Shown: positions 52,055 to 61,386, counted from the stretch's first letter. The stretch is 64,000 nt of DNA from Kribbella rubisoli (GCF_004217145.1 NZ_SHKR01000011.1:372001-436000), one strand, 5' to 3'. Made by a program: numbers and translations. The notes: generated from the sequence alone by a model not told the origin.

Positions 52055-53046
52055 TCAGACCTCCCGAGATAGCGATGGGCGTTCGCCGTCAACAGTTTGT
52101 GCTGCTGCTCCGCGGTCAGGAAGCCGGCCTTCCGTACCACCTCCCCGACCGGCCGCTCACCCAATGGATAGGGATAGTCACTGCCGACCAGAACGCGGTC
52201 TTCCCCCAAGGTATCGACAAGTAGCCGCAAAGGCGCTGATTCAAACACCACCGTGTCGACCAGGATCCGGTCCAGGTACGCCGACGGTGGGTGCTCCGAG
52301 CAACCACGGACGATGTCGCCGCGCCGGTGCCAGGCGTTCTCCAGCCGCCCCAGCCAGAACGCGAAACTGCCACCTCCGTGGGCGAAACAGATCTTCAGGT
52401 CCGGCGGCAACCGGTCGAACGCGCCGCCCAGGATCATCGCCAGCAACGACAGATGCGTCTCGGCGGGCATCCCGGTCAGCCAGCGCGCCATCCAGCGGTC
52501 CAGCCGCGGGCCGCCCGGCATGTCCCACGGGTGCACGAGCACCGGCGTACCGGTCTCGGCGCAATGGTTGAGGAAGGCAACGATCCCGGCGTCGTCGAGA
52601 TCCTTGTCGCCGACGTGGTTGCCGATCTCGACGCCGGCATGGCCGGCCGCACGGGCGCGATCCAGCTCGGCGCAGGCCAGGTCCGGATCCTGCAACGGCA
52701 CCTGGCAGAACGGCACGAAGCGCTCGTCGCCGGCCAACGTCTCCAGCGTCAGGTCGTTGAAGATCTCCGCAAGCTTCACCGCCTGCGCGGCCGGACGCTC
52801 GTACCCGAAGAACACCGGCGTCGGCGACACCACCTGCAGATCGATGCCGTCAGCATCCATATCCTCTGCGCGGGTGCCCGGATCCCAGGCCTGCGGTCCG
52901 ATCGGCCGGAACTCCGACGAGCCGATCATGATCATCGCGGCCCGCTCGGAGTCGATCCGCAACCACGGCCAGCCGTCGCCCCCACACGCCACCGCCAGAT
53001 CCGGCCACCCCTTCGGCACCAGATGCGTATGCACATCAACAGCCAC
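52051..53046 (-). CDS. 2-amino-3-carboxymuconate-6-semialdehyde decarboxylase
   Basis: 331 residues, amidohydrolase superfamily. Metal ligands in VDVHTHLVP, VHPWDM and the GSDYPYP aspartate; HGGGSFAFWLGRLENAWHRR is typical of ACMSD. Decarboxylates the ring-opened product of 3-hydroxyanthranilate dioxygenase and so prevents quinolinate formation. GTG start at 53046. Separated from the dioxygenase gene by 170 bp with a hairpin. Confidence 0.88.
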   Translation of the reverse strand: MAVDVHTHLVPKGWPDLAVACGGDGWPWLRIDSERAAMIMIGSSEFRPIGPQAWDPGTRAEDMDADGIDLQVVSPTPVFFGYERPAAQAVKLAEIFNDLTLETLAGDERFVPFCQVPLQDPDLACAELDRARAAGHAGVEIGNHVGDKDLDDAGIVAFLNHCAETGTPVLVHPWDMPGGPRLDRWMARWLTGMPAETHLSLLAMILGGAFDRLPPDLKICFAHGGGSFAFWLGRLENAWHRRGDIVRGCSEHPPSAYLDRILVDTVVFESAPLRLLVDTLGEDRVLVGSDYPYPLGERPVGEVVRKAGFLTAEQQHKLLTANAHRYLGRSE

Positions 53047-53129
53047 ACACAGCCCCTCTCAACACCCGTCCACCCGCTCCCCGGCTCCGCACTTCCCCCG
53101 CTCCCGGCTCCCGGCTCCCGCTCCCGCGG

Positions 53130-53208
53130 GATGGGTTACCCCACCCAGTGGTGGGTTGTCCCACCGTCATACCGGCGGCGAACCCACAACAGCATGGGGT
53201 AACCCATC
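53130..53208. repeat. intra-operon inverted repeat (GTTGTGGGTTC family)
   Basis: Outer arms GATGGGTTACCCCA (53130-53143) and its exact complement (53195-53208); inner parts 53146-53158 and 53180-53192 pair with a few mismatches. GAACCCACAAC lies at 53180-53190. It occupies the 170-bp gap between the dioxygenase and ACMSD genes, which read the same way. A run of CTCCCG/GGCTCCCG repeats (about 53100-53126) flanks it. Confidence 0.65.
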
Positions 53209-53216
53209 TCGTGGGG

Positions 53217-53735
53217 TCAGGATTTACCCGGGTGGAGCGTGCCGCAGTTCGGGCAGGTGCGTGCGTCGTCGCTCTCGTAGAACGCCTTGAACACGGGCGG
53301 CAGGTCGGCGACGATATCGGTCACCTGCAGCTCGACCTCGTGCACGATCCCGTTGCAGTTGGCGCAGTACCAGCGGAACTTCTCCAGCGTGCCGGGCTCC
53401 CGGACCCGCTCGATCACCAGGCCGATCGAGTCCGCGTCGCGCTGCGGCGAGTGCGGCATGCTGCGCGGCAGCACCCACATCTCCCCCTCGTTGATGTCCA
53501 CCCGGCCCGGGCCGTCGTCCGTCATCACGTCGACGTGCATCGTGCCCTTGATCTGGTAGAAGAACTCCTCGTACGGGTCGACGTGGAAGTCGGTGCGCTG
53601 GTTCGGGCCGCCGACCACCATCGTGATGAAGTCGTCCCCGGTCGGGAACATCTGCTTGTTGCCGACCGGCGGCTTCAGCAGGTGCTTGTTCTCCTCGATC
53701 CACTCCGGAAAGTTCGTCGACTCCAAGTTCGCCAT
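53217..53735 (-). CDS. nbaC: 3-hydroxyanthranilate 3,4-dioxygenase
   Basis: 172 residues, cupin. Fe2+ ligands lie in TDFHVDPYEEFFYQIKG and LPRSMPHSPQ. A second, rubredoxin-like site CANC/CPNC at the C-terminus marks the bacterial homodimeric type. Opens the ring of 3-hydroxyanthranilate. Of two adjacent ATGs (53738, 53735) the second has better spacing to GAGGAG. Confidence 0.92.
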   Translation of the reverse strand: MANLESTNFPEWIEENKHLLKPPVGNKQMFPTGDDFITMVVGGPNQRTDFHVDPYEEFFYQIKGTMHVDVMTDDGPGRVDINEGEMWVLPRSMPHSPQRDADSIGLVIERVREPGTLEKFRWYCANCNGIVHEVELQVTDIVADLPPVFKAFYESDDARTCPNCGTLHPGKS

Positions 53736-53737
53736 CA

Positions 53738-54148
53738 TTAGCTCCTCTGCGGGATCGCCGCTACGGCCTGTATCTCGATCAGCAACTGGGGATGCGGCAG
53801 CTGATGTACTGCGACAGTCGTCCGGGCCGGCCCGGACTCGTCGAAGAATTCACCATAAACCTCGTTGTACCCGCCGAAATCGTTCATCGACACCAGGTAC
53901 GTCGTCACGCTGACCAGGTCCTCGAGCCCGGCCCCGACAGCGCCGAGCACGTCCCGGATGTTCTCCAGCACCGCCCGCGTCTGCACCCGGATATCCAGGG
54001 CGACGGTCCCCATCGCGTCCACGGATGCCCCGGCGATCGAGTTGTCCGGCCGCCGGCTCGACGTACCCGACACATACGCGAAGCCCTGAGAAACCTTCAC
54101 GTGCGGGAACCGTCCGCGCGGCGTGGCTTTCCCGGGCACAACAGTCAT
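53738..54148 (-). CDS. RidA-family protein, probable 2-aminomuconate deaminase
   Basis: 136 residues. [17 protein letters not shown] and [20 protein letters not shown] are RidA/YjgF motifs; the conserved Arg lies in GPARTTV. Bacterial 2-aminomuconate deaminases belong to this family, and the gene is embedded between the aminomuconate semialdehyde dehydrogenase and the dioxygenase genes. ATGA overlap with the dehydrogenase stop. Confidence 0.85.
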   Translation of the reverse strand: MTVVPGKATPRGRFPHVKVSQGFAYVSGTSSRRPDNSIAGASVDAMGTVALDIRVQTRAVLENIRDVLGAVGAGLEDLVSVTTYLVSMNDFGGYNEVYGEFFDESGPARTTVAVHQLPHPQLLIEIQAVAAIPQRS

Positions 54149-55647
54149 GACAGCTCCACGCAAACGTTGGTCGTCTCGGTGTAGAAGTCCACCGAATGCC
54201 GCCCGCCCTCGCGGCCGATCCCTGACAACTTCACCCCGCCGAAGGGCGTTCTCAAATCGCGGAGGAACCAGGTGTTGACCCAGCACAACCCGACGTCAAG
54301 CGCTGCGCCGGAGCGGTGGGCGCGGCCGACGTCGCGGGTCCAGACGGTTGCGGCGAGGCCGTAGTCGCTGTCGTTGGCCAACCCAAAGGCCTCGTCCTCG
54401 GTGTCGAACGGCGCGACGTGACAGATCGGACCGAAGATCTCTTCGCGATTGGTTCGAGCGTCGGGCACCAGGCCAGTGACCACCGTTGGTTGTACGTAGC
54501 AACCGCCGTCGCGGGCATCGCCGAAGGTGGGCACACCGCCGCCCGCCAGCACCTGGGCGCCTTCGAGCCGGGCGAGGTCGTAGTACGAGAGGACCTTGTC
54601 GCGATGTTGTTTGGAGATCAGAGGCATGTTCATCGTGGCCTCGTCGGCGGGCCAGCCGTAGGTCAGCTCGGCCGCGCGCGCAGCGAGCCGCTCGGTGAAC
54701 TCCTCGAAGATCGGGCGTTCGACGTACAGGCGTTCGGTGCACAAGCACACCTGCCCGCCGTTGGTGAAGACCGAGCGGACCGAGCCCTCGACGGCCGCGT
54801 CGAGGTCGCAGTCGGCGAAGATCAGGCCGGCGTTCTTCCCGCCGAGCTCGAACGACACCGCCTTCACGCGATCGGCGGCCACCTTGGCGATCGACGTACC
54901 GGTGGCGGACTCGCCGGTGAACGTAATCGCGTCCACGCCGGGATGCCGCGTCAGGTACTCCCCCGCCGACGACGGGCCGAAGCCGTGGACCAGGTTGAAG
55001 ACTCCGGCCGGTACGCCGGCGTCGGCCATCACCTCGGCCAGCACGGTCGCGGACGACGGCGTCTCCTCGGAGGGCTTCACGACAACAGCGTTGCCGCAGG
55101 CAAGCGCCGGCGCGACCTTCCACGTGAGCAGGAGCAGCGGAAGATTCCACGGTACGACGATCGCCACCACCCCGACGGGCTTCCGGACTGCGTAGTTCAA
55201 CGCCTTCCGCCCGTCCGGCAGCACGGTCGTGTACGACTCGGTCGGGATCGTCGTCGCGAAGTCCGCGAACGCCCGGAAGTTGGCCGCACCGCGCGGGATA
55301 TCGAGCGTCCGCGCCTGGCTGATCGACTTCCCGGTGTCACCGACCTCGGCCGCGATGAGATCCTCGAACCGCCGCTCCAACTCGTCCGCGACCCGACGCA
55401 GTACGGCGGCCCGCTCCTGCTCGCTCATCAGCCCCCACGGCCCGCGCAACGCCGCCCGCGCCGCCTCGACCGCGGCATCCACGGTCGACTCGTCGGCCTC
55501 ACACACGTCGAAGATCTGCTCCCCCGTCACCGGCGAAACCTTCGCGAACCGCGACGCACTCTCCACGAACTCGCCGCCGACGAAGTGCCGAAGCAATCCG
55601 ACAGAGCTGGGCTGCCCCGTCAACAGCTGCCCCGTCCACAGCGTCAC
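54145..55647 (-). CDS. 2-aminomuconate-6-semialdehyde dehydrogenase
   Basis: 500 residues, aldehyde dehydrogenase superfamily. [20 protein letters not shown] (NAD site), [26 protein letters not shown] (general base Glu) and [15 protein letters not shown] (catalytic Cys). GTG 55647 has GGAGG upstream. The position in the kynurenine group fixes the likely substrate, 2-aminomuconate semialdehyde, oxidised to 2-aminomuconate. Confidence 0.88.
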   Translation of the reverse strand: MTLWTGQLLTGQPSSVGLLRHFVGGEFVESASRFAKVSPVTGEQIFDVCEADESTVDAAVEAARAALRGPWGLMSEQERAAVLRRVADELERRFEDLIAAEVGDTGKSISQARTLDIPRGAANFRAFADFATTIPTESYTTVLPDGRKALNYAVRKPVGVVAIVVPWNLPLLLLTWKVAPALACGNAVVVKPSEETPSSATVLAEVMADAGVPAGVFNLVHGFGPSSAGEYLTRHPGVDAITFTGESATGTSIAKVAADRVKAVSFELGGKNAGLIFADCDLDAAVEGSVRSVFTNGGQVCLCTERLYVERPIFEEFTERLAARAAELTYGWPADEATMNMPLISKQHRDKVLSYYDLARLEGAQVLAGGGVPTFGDARDGGCYVQPTVVTGLVPDARTNREEIFGPICHVAPFDTEDEAFGLANDSDYGLAATVWTRDVGRAHRSGAALDVGLCWVNTWFLRDLRTPFGGVKLSGIGREGGRHSVDFYTETTNVCVELS

Positions 55648-55675
55648 GCCGCCCACCTCCCCGCACCATTGCACG

Positions 55676-55745
55676 GGATATCCGTCCCTGTTGTGGGTTC
55701 TTCACTCTTATAAGAACGGAGAACCCACAGCACGAGCGGATATCC
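55676..55745. repeat. intra-operon inverted repeat with GAGCGGATATCC ends
   Basis: Left arm about 55676-55703 begins GGATATCCG and contains GTTGTGGGTTC (55690-55700); right arm about 55720-55745 contains GAACCCACAGC and ends CACGAGCGGATATCC (55731-55745). 25 of the last 27 bases also occur at 28319-28345, so this is a dispersed repeat. It sits in the 139-bp gap between the kmo and dehydrogenase genes, which share direction. Confidence 0.65.
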
Positions 55746-55786
55746 ACCCGCGTTGCGAGCAGGCGGCAGAGGGGCGAGCGGTCGGG

Positions 55787-57088
55787 TCATCGGCGGCGCC
55801 TTGCTCTGGCGAAGGTCAGTAGGGCGCCGGCCAGGGCGAGGGCGGCGGCGCCCAGGACCTGGTGTTGGCGGTGGACTCGGTGTTGGACTTCGGCGTAGGG
55901 GGTGGTGGAGAAGGAGACGAGTTCGTAGCGGGAGACGTAGGTGCCGGGGAGGAGGCGTTCGAGGGCGTGTTCTATCTGTTTTTGCAGGCGGAAGACCGGG
56001 GAGGCGACCTTGTCGCGCATTTCGACGAAGTTGGCGAGGGCCATTTCGGCGATTGCTTCGGTGTTCTCGCGGCGGCGGGCCTCGAACAGCGGCAGAGCCC
56101 GCGCCCACGAGCCGCCGGTGTCGTCGAGGCAGCGGTCGAGCTCGACCACGTCCTCGAACGCACAGTTGGCACCCTGGCCGTAGAACGGCACGATGGCGTG
56201 CGCCGCATCGCCGAGCAACGCAGTGCGGCCGTGCGCCTGCCACGGCAGCGTGTGCACGGTCCCGAGCACGCCGACCGGATTGTTCAGGTAGTCGTCGACC
56301 AAGTTCGGCGCCAACGGCAACAGATCGGGGTAGTTGATCCGGAAGTGGTTCTCGATCCCGGACGCCGACGTGAGCGCGTCGAACGATCCGGCCGGCCAGA
56401 ACAGCGTGCAGGTGAAGGACTTGTCCGGGTTCGGCAGCGCGATCATCATCGACGTACCGCGCGGCCAGATGTGCAAGGCGCCAGGGTCGAGCGCGAACTC
56501 CCCGGAAGCAGATGGGATCGACAGCTCCTTGTACCCGTAGTCGAGGAAGTCGACGTTCTCCGCAACGATGCCCTCGGCAAGCAACTGCTCGCGTACTGCG
56601 GACCCGGCGCCATCGGCCCCGAGGACGACGTCGGCACTGACCGAGACCTTCCCGGCAGGCGTCGCGAACACCATCCGGCCGGCAGCCGAATCCAGCTCTA
56701 CCAGCCGGTGCTCGAACTCGGCCGAGACACCTTCAGCGGCCGCCGCAGCCGTCAGCAGAGCGTTGTTCAACGCACCGCGACTGATCGAGTTGATCGCGCG
56801 ATCCCCCGACGCCGAGTACGCCTGGAAGTCCAGCGGCCCGGTCACCGGATGAATCATCCGGCCCTTCATCGGCAGCGCATCCGCCATCACCTCGTCGACC
56901 AGCCCGATCCGCCGCAACGCGTTCAGCCCGCGTTCGGAGATCGCCAGGTTGATCGACCGCCCACGCTCGACCTGCGCAACCCGCGGGTCCGCGCGCCGCT
57001 CGTACAACGTCACCGTCAACCCTCGCCGCGCAAGGAAGCACGCGAGCAACGAACCGGTCAGCCCGGCGCCGACGATCGCGACCTTCAT
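55787..57088 (-). CDS. kmo: kynurenine 3-monooxygenase
   Basis: 433 residues, FAD-dependent. Rossmann motif VAIVGAGLTGSLLACFLARR, then ERGRSINLAISERGLNALR, typical of KMO. The second FAD motif is LLGDAAHAIVPFYGQGANCA. A C-terminal hydrophobic helix (VLGAAALALAGALLTFA) resembles the membrane tail of eukaryotic KMO. Hydroxylates kynurenine with NADPH and O2. Overlaps kynU by 4 bp. Confidence 0.93.
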   Translation of the reverse strand: MKVAIVGAGLTGSLLACFLARRGLTVTLYERRADPRVAQVERGRSINLAISERGLNALRRIGLVDEVMADALPMKGRMIHPVTGPLDFQAYSASGDRAINSISRGALNNALLTAAAAAEGVSAEFEHRLVELDSAAGRMVFATPAGKVSVSADVVLGADGAGSAVREQLLAEGIVAENVDFLDYGYKELSIPSASGEFALDPGALHIWPRGTSMMIALPNPDKSFTCTLFWPAGSFDALTSASGIENHFRINYPDLLPLAPNLVDDYLNNPVGVLGTVHTLPWQAHGRTALLGDAAHAIVPFYGQGANCAFEDVVELDRCLDDTGGSWARALPLFEARRRENTEAIAEMALANFVEMRDKVASPVFRLQKQIEHALERLLPGTYVSRYELVSFSTTPYAEVQHRVHRQHQVLGAAALALAGALLTFARARRRR

Positions 57089-58326
57089 GCCATCACCTCG
57101 GCCAACGCCGCGCCGGCCCGCCAGCAGTCGTGGTACGTCGAGTACAGCGGCACCGGCGCCAGCCGCAGTACGTCGGGCTCCCGCGCGTCCGCGATCACGC
57201 CGTACTCGAATCGCAGGCGCCGCGACAGCTCACCGGCTCGCATCCCCGTGACCCGCAACGACAACTGGGCGCCGCGCCGCGCGGGATCCGCGGGCGTGAT
57301 CACCGGCAACGGCACGTCCGCCAGCAGTTTCTCCAGGTACGCCGTCAATCGCACACTCCGCTCCCGCAGTACTTCGATGCCGATCTTGTCGAAGAGCTCC
57401 AGCGACGTCCGGACCGGGCTCATCGAGAAGATCGGCGGGTTCGACACCTGCCACGCGTCGGCGCTCGCGGGCGGCCGCGACTCGGGCGTCATCTCGAACC
57501 GCGTCGCCGCCTCCGTGCTCCACCAGCCTTCGAACCGCGGCAGGTCCGTGCCGAGGTGACGCTCATGCACGAACGCACCGGCCAGCGCGCCGGGCCCGGA
57601 GTTGAGGTACTTGTACGAGCACCACGCCGCGAAGTCCACATCCCAATCGTGCAAGGCCAACGGCACATTCCCGGCCGCATGCGCGAGGTCCCACCCGACG
57701 ACCGCGCCGGCCGCGTGACCGGCCTTGGTGATCATGGGGATGTCCATCAACTCGCCGGTCAGGTAGTTCACGCCGCCGAGCAGCACGAGCGCGACGTCGC
57801 CAGCGAGCTGCTCGACGACATCCGCCGTACGCAGGCTGTCCTCGCCCGGTCGCGGACGCAGCCGGACGACCGCGTCCTCGACGTCGTACCCGTGGAAGGC
57901 GACCTGCGACCGCACGGCGTAGCTGTCCGAGGGGAACGCGGCGTTCTCGATGACGATCCGGTGCCGCGATGGTGTCGGCCGGTAGAACGACACCATCAAC
58001 AGGTGCAGGTTGACGGTCAGCGAGTTCATCACGACAGTCTCGCTCGGCAACGCACCGATCAAGCGGGACGCGGGACCGGTCAGCAGCTCGTGGTACGGCA
58101 GCCAGGGCCGGGCAGCGTCCAGATGGCCCTCGACGCCGAGCGCGGCCCACGCGTCGAGGTCCTCGAGCAGTTCGGCGCGCGTCGCCTTCGGCCGCAGGCC
58201 GAGCGAGTTGCCGGCGAAGTACGCCACCTCGGGGTAATCGCCGCCCTGCGCGGGCGGCACGTCGAAGAGATCCCGGTGCCCGGCGTCGGTGGCATCGAGA
58301 GCCAGAGCGTCAGCCTCGGTCGTCAC
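57085..58326 (-). CDS. kynU: kynureninase
   Basis: 413 residues, PLP-dependent fold type [21 protein letters not shown] at the N-terminus; [20 protein letters not shown] and [18 protein letters not shown] with the PLP-binding Lys; [16 protein letters not shown] near the C-terminal lobe. Cleaves 3-hydroxykynurenine to 3-hydroxyanthranilate and alanine. GTG start overlaps the glgC stop (GTGA), with GAGG as ribosome site. The frame continues open into glgC, but that longer reading is antisense-phase to glgC and spurious. Confidence 0.92.
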   Translation of the reverse strand: MTTEADALALDATDAGHRDLFDVPPAQGGDYPEVAYFAGNSLGLRPKATRAELLEDLDAWAALGVEGHLDAARPWLPYHELLTGPASRLIGALPSETVVMNSLTVNLHLLMVSFYRPTPSRHRIVIENAAFPSDSYAVRSQVAFHGYDVEDAVVRLRPRPGEDSLRTADVVEQLAGDVALVLLGGVNYLTGELMDIPMITKAGHAAGAVVGWDLAHAAGNVPLALHDWDVDFAAWCSYKYLNSGPGALAGAFVHERHLGTDLPRFEGWWSTEAATRFEMTPESRPPASADAWQVSNPPIFSMSPVRTSLELFDKIGIEVLRERSVRLTAYLEKLLADVPLPVITPADPARRGAQLSLRVTGMRAGELSRRLRFEYGVIADAREPDVLRLAPVPLYSTYHDCWRAGAALAEVMA

Positions 58327-59600
58327 CCCTCGGCAACCTCGGTAGCTTCGGCAGTCTCGGCAACGGCGGCCTTGGGCGCCTCGATCGCCTGGCCCTTGCC
58401 GAGCACGGTCACGCCGCCCTTGGACACGGTGAACCCGCGCTCGCGGTCGTAGTCCGGGTCGACGCCGATCTCGACGCCGTCCGGGACCACGATGTTCTTG
58501 TCCAGGATGACGTTCTTCAGTACGACGTCCTTGCCGATCTTGCAGTTGTCCATGATCACGCAGTGCTGGATGTCCGCGCCCGCGCTGACGATCACGTTCG
58601 ACCCGAGCACCGAGTGGTCCACGTGCGCCCCGGTGACGATCGAGCCCTGGCAGACGATCGACTCGCCGACGGTCGCGTCGTCGGTGAACTTCGCGCCGGG
58701 CAGCTGCGGGTGCGAGGTGAAGATCGGCCAGTCGGAGTTGTACAGGTTGAAGACCGGCTGGATCGAGACCAGGTCCATGTGGGCCTCGTGGTAGGAGTCC
58801 AGTGACCCGACGTCGCGCCAGTACGACCGGTCCCGATCGAGAGCGCCCGGTACGTCGTTCTCCTTGAAGTCGTACACGCCGGCCTTGCCCTCGGCAACGA
58901 GCATCGGGACGATGTCGCCGCCCATGTCGTGCCGCGAGGCCGGGTTGGCGGCGTCCTTGCGCAGCGCCTCGACCAGGACGTCGCGGGTGAAGACGTAGTT
59001 GCCCATCGAGGCGAACGTCTCGTCCGGCGAGTCCGGCAGGCCCGGCGGATCGGCCGGCTTCTCCAGGAACTCGTCGATCACGTACCCGTCCGCACCGGTC
59101 TTGATCACGCCGAACTCGCTGGCCTCGGCCCGCGGCACCCGGATACCGGCCACCGTCACGCCGTTCCCGCGCTCGATATGCGCGGCGACCATCTGGGACG
59201 CGTCCATCCGGTACACGTGGTCGGCGCCGAAGACCACGATGTACTCCGGGTCCGCGTCCTTGATCAGGTTCATCGACTGGTAGATCGCGTCCGCGCTGCC
59301 CTGGTACCACTGCGGGCCGAGCCGCTGTTGCGCCGGGACGCAGGTCACGTAGTTGCCGAGCAGGGTCGACATCCGCCAGGTCAGCGTGACGTGCCGGTCG
59401 AGCGAATGCGATTTGTACTGCGTGAGCACACAGAGATTTCGAAAGCCGGCATTGACCAAATTCGAGAGGACGAAGTCGATCAGCCGATAACTCCCGCCGA
59501 ACGGCACGGCCGGTTTGGCCCGGTCCGCGGTCAGCGGCATCAACCGCTTCCCCTCACCACCGGCCAGCACAATTCCGAGAACTCTGGGCGCCTTTGCCAT
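58323..59600 (-). CDS. glgC: glucose-1-phosphate adenylyltransferase
   Basis: 425 residues. [20 protein letters not shown] is the nucleotide loop, [19 protein letters not shown] the substrate and effector region; the C-terminal half is a left-handed beta helix. Makes ADP-glucose for glycogen or for maltose-1-phosphate synthesis. The protein ends with an extra Ala/Glu-rich tail of about 20 residues after GVTVLGKGQ. The next gene, kynU, overlaps its stop. Confidence 0.94.
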   Translation of the reverse strand: MAKAPRVLGIVLAGGEGKRLMPLTADRAKPAVPFGGSYRLIDFVLSNLVNAGFRNLCVLTQYKSHSLDRHVTLTWRMSTLLGNYVTCVPAQQRLGPQWYQGSADAIYQSMNLIKDADPEYIVVFGADHVYRMDASQMVAAHIERGNGVTVAGIRVPRAEASEFGVIKTGADGYVIDEFLEKPADPPGLPDSPDETFASMGNYVFTRDVLVEALRKDAANPASRHDMGGDIVPMLVAEGKAGVYDFKENDVPGALDRDRSYWRDVGSLDSYHEAHMDLVSIQPVFNLYNSDWPIFTSHPQLPGAKFTDDATVGESIVCQGSIVTGAHVDHSVLGSNVIVSAGADIQHCVIMDNCKIGKDVVLKNVILDKNIVVPDGVEIGVDPDYDRERGFTVSKGGVTVLGKGQAIEAPKAAVAETAEATEVAEG

Positions 59601-59633
59601 GTCCGCACCTTAGCTCCGACAACCCGGGGGCAT

Positions 59634-59658
59634 AAGCGCTTGCGAGTGTCGCGACACT
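59634..59658. promoter_or_regulatory. palindromes in the glgC upstream region
   Basis: AAGCGCTT at 59634-59641, similar to the core of LacI operators in this window, and AGTGTCGCGACACT at 59645-59658, a perfect 14-bp palindrome, both in the 64-bp spacer between divergent glgC and GNAT genes. Possible operators; the binding protein is not known. Confidence 0.4.
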
Positions 59659-59664
59659 GTAAAG

Positions 59665-60210
59665 ATGCCGATCCTCGTCGTACCGACCACTGCCGTTCAC
59701 CGATCGTTTCTCGCGGCCTGGGACGAGCTCGGTCCGGATCATGAGCGCTGGATGGGTGCGAAGTCGATCGCCGCCGACGACGAGGAGTGGACCCGGAAGC
59801 AGGCCGCCGACCCGGCGGAGTTCCACCGGCTGGTCGAGGCGATCAGGGCCGAGGCGGATCCCGCGACCGAGCTGCCGCCGGGGCTCGTGCACCAGACCGT
59901 GCTCTGGTTCGTCGACGGGATCGAGTTCCTCGGCCGGTTGTCGATCCGGCACTGGCTCACCCCGGCGCTGCTCGAGGTGGCCGGCCACATCGGGTACTGC
60001 GTCCGCCCATCCGCGCGCCGGCACGGGTACGCGACCCAGATGCTGACCCAGTCGCTGCCGATCGCGGCCGCCCTGGACATCGAGCCGGCGCTCGTCACCT
60101 GCGACACCGAGAACGTCGGTTCGCGCAAGGTGATCGAGGCAGCCGGCGGCGAATTGGAAGACGAACGACACGGAAAGCTGAGGTTCTGGGTGCCGACACA
60201 CGTCGCCTGA
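59665..60210 (+). CDS. GNAT-family N-acetyltransferase
   Basis: 181 residues. VAGHIGYCVRPSARRHGYAT is the acetyl-CoA loop and TCDTENVGSRKVIEAAGGEL the C-terminal motif. Substrate unknown. It is followed after 18 bp by glgA, so the two are probably co-transcribed and divergent from glgC. Confidence 0.82.
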   Translation: MPILVVPTTAVHRSFLAAWDELGPDHERWMGAKSIAADDEEWTRKQAADPAEFHRLVEAIRAEADPATELPPGLVHQTVLWFVDGIEFLGRLSIRHWLTPALLEVAGHIGYCVRPSARRHGYATQMLTQSLPIAAALDIEPALVTCDTENVGSRKVIEAAGGELEDERHGKLRFWVPTHVA

Positions 60211-60228
60211 TGACTTATCGTCGGGCCC

Positions 60229-61386
60229 ATGAAGGTCGCCATCCTGACGCGTGAATATCCACCGGATGTGTACGGCGGGGCTGGGGTGCACGTGGACTTC
60301 CTGGTCCGCGAGCTCCGCCGGCTGATCGACGTGGACGTGCAGTGCATGGGCGAGCCCAGGCCGGGCGCGACCGCGCACTCCGAGGACGACCCGCGGATGC
60401 CGGGGGCGAACGCGGCGCTGCGCATCCTGTCCACGGACCTCACGATGACGGCCTCCGTCGGCGACGCGCAGCTGGTGCACTCGCACACCTGGTACGCGAA
60501 CATGGCCGGCCACTGGGCCAAGCTGCTGTACGACGTACCGCACGTGGTGACCGCACACTCGCTGGAGCCGCGTCGCCCGTGGAAGGCCGAGCAGCTCGGC
60601 GGCGGGTACCGGCTGTCCAGCTGGGCCGAGAAGACGGCGTACGAGGCGGCCGACGCGGTCGTTGCGGTGAGCCGCGGGATGCGGGACGACGTACTCGGCT
60701 GCTACCCGTCGATCGACCCGTCCAAGGTGCACGTGATCTCGAACGGGATCGACGCGGACTTCTACCACCCGGACCCGTCGACGCACGTGCTCGAACGACT
60801 CGGCGTGGACTTGAATCGTCCGTATGTGACGTTCGTCGGCCGGATCACCCGGCAGAAGGGCGTGCCGCACCTGCTCCGCGCCGGCCTGCGCCTGGACCCG
60901 TCCGTGCAGCTCGTGCTGCTCGCCGGGGCGGCAGACACGGTCGAGCTGAAGGCCGAGACCGACGCGCTGATCGACGACCTCAAGATGGCTCGGGACGGCG
61001 TGTTCGTGGTCTCGGAGATGCTGCCGCGCGAGCAGGTCCGGCAGGTTCTCACCCACGCACTGGCGTTCTGCTGCCCGTCGATCTACGAGCCGCTCGGCAT
61101 CGTCAACCTGGAGGCGATGGCCTGCGAGACCGCCGTCGTCGCGAGCGCGGTCGGCGGTATCCCCGAGGTCGTCGACGACGGCGTGACCGGCACCCTGGTC
61201 CCGTACGACGAGAACGACATCGACACCTTCGAACGCGGCCTGGCGGACGGGATCAACGAGCTCGTCGACAACCCGGCGAAGGCCGAGGCGATGGGCAAGG
61301 CCGGGCGCTCAAGGGCCGTCTCGCAGTTCGGCTGGGACGCCGTCGCGGACCGGACCGTGCAGCTGTACACGAGCCTGCTCGGGTAG
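60229..61386 (+). CDS. glgA: GT4-type glycogen synthase/maltose-1-phosphate synthase
   Basis: 385 residues, GT-B fold, family GT4, shorter than the GT5 glycogen synthases of E. coli. VAILTREYPPDVYGGAGVHV at the N-terminus; TFVGRITRQKGVPHLLRAG and SIYEPLGIVNLEAMACETAV are the donor-binding motifs. The M. tuberculosis homologue (GlgA/GlgM) uses ADP-glucose and glucose-1-phosphate to form maltose-1-phosphate. Divergent partner of glgC. Confidence 0.9.
   Translation: MKVAILTREYPPDVYGGAGVHVDFLVRELRRLIDVDVQCMGEPRPGATAHSEDDPRMPGANAALRILSTDLTMTASVGDAQLVHSHTWYANMAGHWAKLLYDVPHVVTAHSLEPRRPWKAEQLGGGYRLSSWAEKTAYEAADAVVAVSRGMRDDVLGCYPSIDPSKVHVISNGIDADFYHPDPSTHVLERLGVDLNRPYVTFVGRITRQKGVPHLLRAGLRLDPSVQLVLLAGAADTVELKAETDALIDDLKMARDGVFVVSEMLPREQVRQVLTHALAFCCPSIYEPLGIVNLEAMACETAVVASAVGGIPEVVDDGVTGTLVPYDENDIDTFERGLADGINELVDNPAKAEAMGKAGRSRAVSQFGWDAVADRTVQLYTSLLG

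Noticed and set aside
53085..53127. CTCCCG/GGCTCCCG tandem words considered as a functional repeat array
   Set aside because: Short, irregular and in a C-rich stretch; probably simple-sequence drift beside the hairpin.
57085..59310. A single 741-codon frame joining kynU with upstream sequence
   Set aside because: The part before 58326 is out of phase with glgC and has no recognisable domain; glgC itself is intact on the same strand, so this is not a fusion.
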